Assembly (NCBI GenBank): GCA_016765255.1
Contig: JAESQI010000164.1
Location: 1-12,238, forward strand
DNA from: Robiginitomaculum sp.
Lineage (GTDB): Bacteria > Pseudomonadota > Alphaproteobacteria > Caulobacterales > Maricaulaceae
Length of the DNA: 12,238 bases
Reading direction: 5' to 3'
A program made the translations under genes and the position numbers. The first letter of the stretch is position 1, and each line of letters starts with the position of its first letter. Below the pieces are notes generated by a model that was given only the letters and a program-made list of their open reading frames with translations, searched no databases and was not told the origin of the DNA. Below, in pieces: positions 8,699-12,238 of this stretch.

Positions 8699-9250
8699 TC
8701 ATCCATTTACAAGGCTGAAAAATTCTTGTCGCTGTTCCGCTTTGTGGAATTGTCCATCTAGGGCGCTCGAAATCATTCTGTGTGGGGTTTTGATGCCGCG
8801 CATGGTCATGCACAAATGCTCGCCCTTAGCCAAAACCGCTACATCTTGTGTGCCCAGAATTTTTTGCACATCTTCGGATATATCAGAAACCAATTGTTCT
8901 TGTAGCGTCAATTTATGGGCGTGCTTATGGGCGATACGGGCAAATTTCGAGAGGCCTAGAACTTTGTTGTCTGCTATATAAGCTATGGAAACATCACACC
9001 AAAATGGCAGCATATGATGTTCGCACATTGACCAAACCCGCATACCCGTCACACAGACCATTTGATTGTGCTTTACGGCATTAAATGTCGTATCAAGTTT
9101 ACCGGGTTCATATTCAATAAATTCGCGCCAAAAATTGGCAATCCGCCTCGGGGTTTCTTTCAAGCCCTCACGGTCAGGATCGTCCCCTAAGGCAATCAGC
9201 AATTCGCGTACCAGTGATTTAACCTTACCGTGGTCAATTTTTTTGGGCAT
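8699..9250 (-). CDS. folE: GTP cyclohydrolase I
   Basis: FolE converts GTP to 7,8-dihydroneopterin triphosphate, the first step to tetrahydrofolate and other pterins, and acts as a cytoplasmic homodecamer. This copy is 183 aa, shorter at the N-terminus than E. coli FolE (about 222 aa) but with the whole catalytic domain. Zinc ligands are C76 and H79 in SMCEHHMLPF and C147 in GEHLCMTMRG; H145 corresponds to the catalytic histidine of that motif. GLSKFARIAHKHAHKLTLQEQL (99-120) is the family's substrate-binding helix, with AHKHAHKL in place of the more usual arginine-rich ARRxQ. AGGAG eight bases before ATG 9250 is a strong ribosome site, placed inside the end of the DUF1499 gene, whose stop is 2 nt upstream. 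Its stop overlaps the possible early start of the M24 gene, so these are co-transcribed. Confidence 0.96.
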   Translation of the reverse strand: MPKKIDHGKVKSLVRELLIALGDDPDREGLKETPRRIANFWREFIEYEPGKLDTTFNAVKHNQMVCVTGMRVWSMCEHHMLPFWCDVSIAYIADNKVLGLSKFARIAHKHAHKLTLQEQLVSDISEDVQKILGTQDVAVLAKGEHLCMTMRGIKTPHRMISSALDGQFHKAEQRQEFFSLVNG

Positions 9251-9252
9251 TT

Positions 9253-9693
9253 TTACGCTCCTGTTTGCAAGGAAATACGGAGAGCTTCGATACGTTTTCT
9301 ATTCACCCCTCGGTCAGAATACCCAACTCTGGAGGAGGAGCGAATGTGCACAACATCACCGTCGAGGCGGGCTTCAAAATCATCAACAAATTTAAAAATA
9401 TTTGAGCAAAATTCAGCCGAAAAATACTCGTCATTCTCATTGGTTATTTGTCCGCCCTGATTGATAATTTCTGTTTTTAACGCCCCCCAAACACTTGCCG
9501 AAAGTGGTTTTATTTTCGCACGGCCTTGCGTGCCCTCTTCGCTACATACACAATTTGGCTTTGTCGAACATGGGGATAATTTCCCGTTCTTTAGACCTGC
9601 GGCCTTACCCTTTTGAGACAGTTTACCGAGCAGAAAAAACATAATTATGACCACTGCTAAAATGACGAGAATAATGTATATTACCGTATTCAT
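9253..9693 (-). CDS. DUF1499 family protein, N-terminal membrane anchor
   Basis: A 146-aa protein with one hydrophobic segment at residues 3-22 (TVIYIILVILAVVIIMFFLL), followed by a lysine-rich stretch and then the DUF1499 domain. Typical blocks are LSPCSTKPNCVCSE (39-52), PLSASVWGALKTEI (63-76), FKFVDDFEARL (100-110) and SSSRVGYSDRGVNRKRIEALR (119-139, with RVGYSD and VNRKRIE as the core). The function of DUF1499 is unknown. Four cysteines (42, 48, 50, 96) are present; if the domain faces the periplasm they could form disulfides. I chose ATG 9693 rather than the in-frame GTG 9699 because AGAGG lies about 5 bases before the ATG. It is 2 nt upstream of folE and 65 nt downstream of the patatin gene. 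Confidence 0.9.
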   Translation of the reverse strand: MNTVIYIILVILAVVIIMFFLLGKLSQKGKAAGLKNGKLSPCSTKPNCVCSEEGTQGRAKIKPLSASVWGALKTEIINQGGQITNENDEYFSAEFCSNIFKFVDDFEARLDGDVVHIRSSSRVGYSDRGVNRKRIEALRISLQTGA

Positions 9694-9700
9694 GAGCACC

Positions 9701-9758
9701 TCTGTAAATATTATCGTTATGAATATATCTATAGACTAACCGACAATATCTACAGACA
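9701..9758 (-). promoter_or_regulatory. AT-rich gap before DUF1499-folE run, possible weak promoter
   Basis: This is the only sizeable gap between the patatin gene and the DUF1499 gene. On the minus strand it contains TTAGTC, 18 bases, then GATAAT, a loose -35/-10 pair about 12-15 bases before AGAGGTGCTCATG. TCTGTA (9701-9706) and TACAGA (9751-9756) form a 6-base inverted repeat across the gap, with a spacer too long for a simple terminator. Both are weak by-eye observations; the genes may instead be read through from the patatin gene. Confidence 0.2.
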
Positions 9759-11972
9759 CTAGAAAAAACTACCAATAGAGAAGTATAGTGATGTATTGCC
9801 TTTATCATTATAGCCAATTCCGACAAATACGGGCCCAAGGGGTGATTTCAATCCTGCAAATATACTTGACGCATAGATAGCGTCAGCCAATTTGATTTGC
9901 TCATATGATGGGTAGACATTGCCCATTTCCAAAGACCCTCCAATATAAAGGGGCAAATCAAATAAAGTAGCTTGCTTATTAAGGCGGTAATAATATGTGC
10001 CAAAAGCCATGGCAGAATATTGGTCTGATATTTCGTCATTACTAAACCCTGATAAAGATAAAAATCCACCCAGTTCGGCAGAGCCAAATAGATTAGCGTC
10101 TCGTCCGCTAGAGCCTGAAAACCGTGTTCCCAACCCAAATGTATGTCGGCCAAATGTAAAAGGCTGGTAGGCATTTAAACTGGACCGATGATACTCGGTT
10201 TGACCACCCAGATAATCGTCATGAATTTCATATTCTGCCGCTAAAAACATGCCCTCAGTAGGAAAGGACAAGCTATCCAGAGTATCCACAGTCATGCGCC
10301 CCAATAAAAAACTATCATTTAGGCTTATAGGGTTTTGCAACAAAGTATCATCGGTGAGGCTTACCCGTATCTTTGATTGAGTGTAGCCCGCTCGCAATTC
10401 ACCCCACCGACCAAACAAAACGCCGCTTTGTAAAGACCCGCCATAACCAAGTATGATGATGTCTCCGCGCCGCTTGTCTTGTGCGTCAAAAAATTCGTCT
10501 TTGTCGCGACCTAAAAATATTGACGGCTCTATAAAAAATCTTTGCCGCGCACCTATGGGTTGGTAAAATTCAGATATGGCTTCAAATGTATCCCCTAAGT
10601 CAAGTTCAGTACGCCACTCCCCGCCCCATTGATTGGACTGCGGTTTGGTATAGGAAACACCAAGTTTAAAGCTAGATTTGTTTTCTAAATTTGAATCCAG
10701 AGACACACCAAATTTGAAATACCCATCACTGCTTTCCTTAACCTTGGCCGAAATTTGCAAAACGGTCTCGGAGTTTATCTGTTCAATTTTATAGGTTATT
10801 CTGTCATATATTCCGTTGCCATATAGGCGGTCAATATCTTGGTTTAGCTGAGTGGGGTCAAAGATTTGTCCAGGTTTTACGGAAATACCTGCTCGTAAAA
10901 TCTCGTCCGTTAGCTTAGAGTTTTGGCTTACCGACACCTTATCTATTACAGGACGAATTTGCGGTATAGCCAACCGTGACATCAAATGTGTGTGCCAATC
11001 AAGGTCGTTAAGCCGAAAGGCGGCGAGTTGTGACAATACGCCTTGCGCCGCCGCTTCGCCGCGCTCTGCCATTGTATCGGCTTGATCAAAACTCGCCGCG
11101 CTTAGTCCTTCAAGAGATGGCAGTATCAAGACATCATTTGCATTTAAAGTGGATAATTGAAATTCGGTATTTTGTTGGGTGAGTATAATTTGGGTTTGCC
11201 GCAAGACCTCAATAAAATTACCAATTTCACTGGCTGGTTTTGGATCTGTACCTACATTGACGACAATAACAATATCCGCACCAAGTTGTCGGGCCAGATT
11301 GACAGGGAGATTGTTGACCAAGCCTCCGTCTATCAAATATTTACCGTCCCGTTCAACGGGCGGAATAAGACCCGGAATAGCCATAGACGCAAAGACGGCT
11401 GTGGCCAAATCCCCGTCTTCCATGACAACTGCTTTCCCAGTGCTTAAATCTGTCGCCACGAGCTTAAACGGGATCGGCAGTTCTTCAAACCTGCCGACCG
11501 AACGGGTTTCAGACAATAAACTTGAAAGCTCAAGAAACAGGTTTTGCCCTTGGATAATACCCTGAGGCAATACAATTTTTCCGTCTTTAAATGTTACTTT
11601 ATAGCCTGTTAAAAACCCGAACTCATCTGCTTTTTTGCGAAAGGTAGAGCGCGAGCGTGATGTCTTGTCATTAAAAACTGAGTGCCAGTCCATTTCGCTG
11701 GTAATGTTAACCAGTTCGTCCGCGCTATATCCTGAAGCATAAAGAGCGCCCACAATCGCCCCCATGGAGGTTCCGGCGATCACATCAATAGGTATCTGGT
11801 TTTCTTCCAAAGCTTTGATGACGCCGACATGGGCCAAACCTTTCGCGCCGCCGCCGCCAAGAACCAAACCAATTTTAGGGCGGGATTTTGCTCGAACCTG
11901 ACTTTCTTGCGCGTTGGCCGTATTTAAAAACAGCGTGGCAATGAGGGAGAAAAGAACGACAAAGCGGGCCAT
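9759..11972 (-). CDS. patatin-like phospholipase with POTRA and outer-membrane barrel (PlpD-like, Type Vd secretion)
   Basis: A 737-aa protein with signal peptide (MARFVVLFSLIATLF, cleavage after ANA at about 19-21). The patatin domain covers about 31-320: oxyanion loop GGGGAKG (39-45), nucleophile S69 in GTSMG, and the dyad aspartate D215 in DGG, all intact, so lipase/phospholipase A activity is expected. A POTRA-like domain follows (about 340-412, with PVIDKVSV and LNQDIDRLYGNGIYDRITY), then an Omp85-type beta-barrel to the final Phe (YFSIGSFF). This is the architecture of Pseudomonas PlpD, in which the barrel carries the passenger lipase across the outer membrane. ATG 11972 is chosen over TTG 11996 because AGGA lies 6 bases upstream and the signal peptide then begins normally. 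It is 56 nt downstream of the carboxylase gene. Whether the patatin domain is released or stays surface-bound cannot be told. Confidence 0.93.
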   Translation of the reverse strand: MARFVVLFSLIATLFLNTANAQESQVRAKSRPKIGLVLGGGGAKGLAHVGVIKALEENQIPIDVIAGTSMGAIVGALYASGYSADELVNITSEMDWHSVFNDKTSRSRSTFRKKADEFGFLTGYKVTFKDGKIVLPQGIIQGQNLFLELSSLLSETRSVGRFEELPIPFKLVATDLSTGKAVVMEDGDLATAVFASMAIPGLIPPVERDGKYLIDGGLVNNLPVNLARQLGADIVIVVNVGTDPKPASEIGNFIEVLRQTQIILTQQNTEFQLSTLNANDVLILPSLEGLSAASFDQADTMAERGEAAAQGVLSQLAAFRLNDLDWHTHLMSRLAIPQIRPVIDKVSVSQNSKLTDEILRAGISVKPGQIFDPTQLNQDIDRLYGNGIYDRITYKIEQINSETVLQISAKVKESSDGYFKFGVSLDSNLENKSSFKLGVSYTKPQSNQWGGEWRTELDLGDTFEAISEFYQPIGARQRFFIEPSIFLGRDKDEFFDAQDKRRGDIIILGYGGSLQSGVLFGRWGELRAGYTQSKIRVSLTDDTLLQNPISLNDSFLLGRMTVDTLDSLSFPTEGMFLAAEYEIHDDYLGGQTEYHRSSLNAYQPFTFGRHTFGLGTRFSGSSGRDANLFGSAELGGFLSLSGFSNDEISDQYSAMAFGTYYYRLNKQATLFDLPLYIGGSLEMGNVYPSYEQIKLADAIYASSIFAGLKSPLGPVFVGIGYNDKGNTSLYFSIGSFF

Positions 11973-12002
11973 AATATATCCTAAAATTTCGCGCAATTAA
12001 AT

Positions 12003-12017
12003 TAGGGATAGACCCTA
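12003..12017 (-). terminator. short hairpin after the carboxylase stop codon, possible weak terminator
   Basis: TAGGG and CCCTA form a 5-bp stem with a 5-base loop, starting 12 nt after the pccA-like stop. Downstream on the minus strand comes AATTTAATTG, AT-rich but not a clean U-run. It is too short to be a confident intrinsic terminator and may be fortuitous. Confidence 0.2.
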
Positions 12018-12028
12018 GAAATATAGTA

Positions 12029-12238
12029 TTAAGAGGACGTGTCTACAAATTCCATGATGACAGCATCAACAGCCAGATTATCACCTGCTTTCGCATTGAT
12101 GTTCGCAATAGTGCTTTTGTTTTCTGCTCGCAGAGTGTTTTCCATTTTCATGGCTTCAACCACGGCCAGCGCCTGACCATCTTGAACCTCGTCGCCCTCA
12201 TTGAAAAGGATCGACACAATCACACCCGGCATGGGGCA
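12029..12238 (-). CDS. pccA: biotinyl domain of acyl-CoA carboxylase alpha subunit, probably propionyl-CoA carboxylase, 5' part outside window
   Basis: The last 69 codons of a larger gene that continues past the right edge: the frame is open through 12238, with Cys-Pro before MPGVIVSI. The sequence is a biotin-carboxyl-carrier domain: MPG opening, GDEVQDGQALAVVEAMKMEN with the biotin-accepting lysine coded at 12146-12148, and a mirrored second half (ANINAKAGDNLAVDAVIMEF). CPMPG and the ending DAVIMEF at the extreme C-terminus fit the alpha chain of propionyl-CoA carboxylase, which makes methylmalonyl-CoA, the precursor of the MutAB substrate. Methylcrotonoyl-CoA carboxylase or another biotin carboxylase cannot be excluded from this fragment; the presence of mutAB nearby favours propionyl-CoA carboxylase. 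TAA at 12029-12031 is the stop. Confidence 0.8.
   Translation of the reverse strand, partial: CPMPGVIVSILFNEGDEVQDGQALAVVEAMKMENTLRAENKSTIANINAKAGDNLAVDAVIMEFVDTSS

Noticed and set aside
8692..8706. GAT-repeat around the folE stop and M24 start considered as a slippage or recoding site
   Set aside because: It is only three GAT repeats and is explained by aspartate codons and overlapping start/stop signals.
9848..10174. Minus-strand alternative frame beginning MPTSLLHLADIHLGW, resembling the N-terminus of an SbcD-type metallophosphatase
   Set aside because: It lies wholly inside the beta-barrel region of the patatin gene in another frame on the same strand, only the first residues resemble the motif, and the remaining phosphoesterase motifs are absent.

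Overview
The window looks like ordinary chromosome of a Gram-negative alphaproteobacterium. It carries LptD, a Type Vd patatin autotransporter and a B12-dependent propionate route. The LptD form (a CxxC pair near residue 170 and a single C-terminal Cys) and the PccA/MutAB types fit Alphaproteobacteria. By eye the composition is below 50% GC (not counted), which would suit a marine Hyphomonadaceae/Maricaulales-like lineage; that placement is inference. I see no tRNA, rRNA, insertion sequence, phage gene, CRISPR array or origin, and no stretch over 150 bases without a gene.

Plus strand, 1-6830: the 3' part of a START/SRPBCC-fold gene that runs off the left edge, a 148-base gap with a possible sigma70-type promoter, then lptD, mutA and mutB. 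lptD overlaps mutA by 1 nt (TAATG) and mutA overlaps mutB by 4 nt (ATGA), so all three are probably co-transcribed and translationally coupled. An outer-membrane LPS assembly protein joined this tightly to methylmalonyl-CoA mutase is the most unusual layout here.

Minus strand, 12238-6844 (read right to left): the C-terminal biotinyl domain of an acyl-CoA carboxylase, most likely propionyl-CoA carboxylase alpha (pccA, cut by the right edge); a 737-aa patatin phospholipase with POTRA and beta-barrel (PlpD-like); a membrane-anchored DUF1499 protein; folE (GTP cyclohydrolase I); an M24 (Xaa-Pro aminopeptidase-like) predicted lipoprotein; and a DHFR/RibD-C-like reductase. From DUF1499 to the reductase the genes are packed with gaps of 2 nt, a short overlap and about 21 nt, so they look like one operon. 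The last minus-strand gene and mutB converge with only 13 nt between their stop codons.

Two themes link the genes. The first is propionyl-CoA to methylmalonyl-CoA (Pcc) to succinyl-CoA (MutAB), with the two enzymes on opposite strands at the two ends of the region. The second is the cell envelope (START-like protein, LptD, PlpD-like protein, DUF1499 protein, M24 lipoprotein). The folE and DHFR-like pair may mark a small pterin module. I did not find a convincing novel system; the leads offered are unusual linkages and protein variants.
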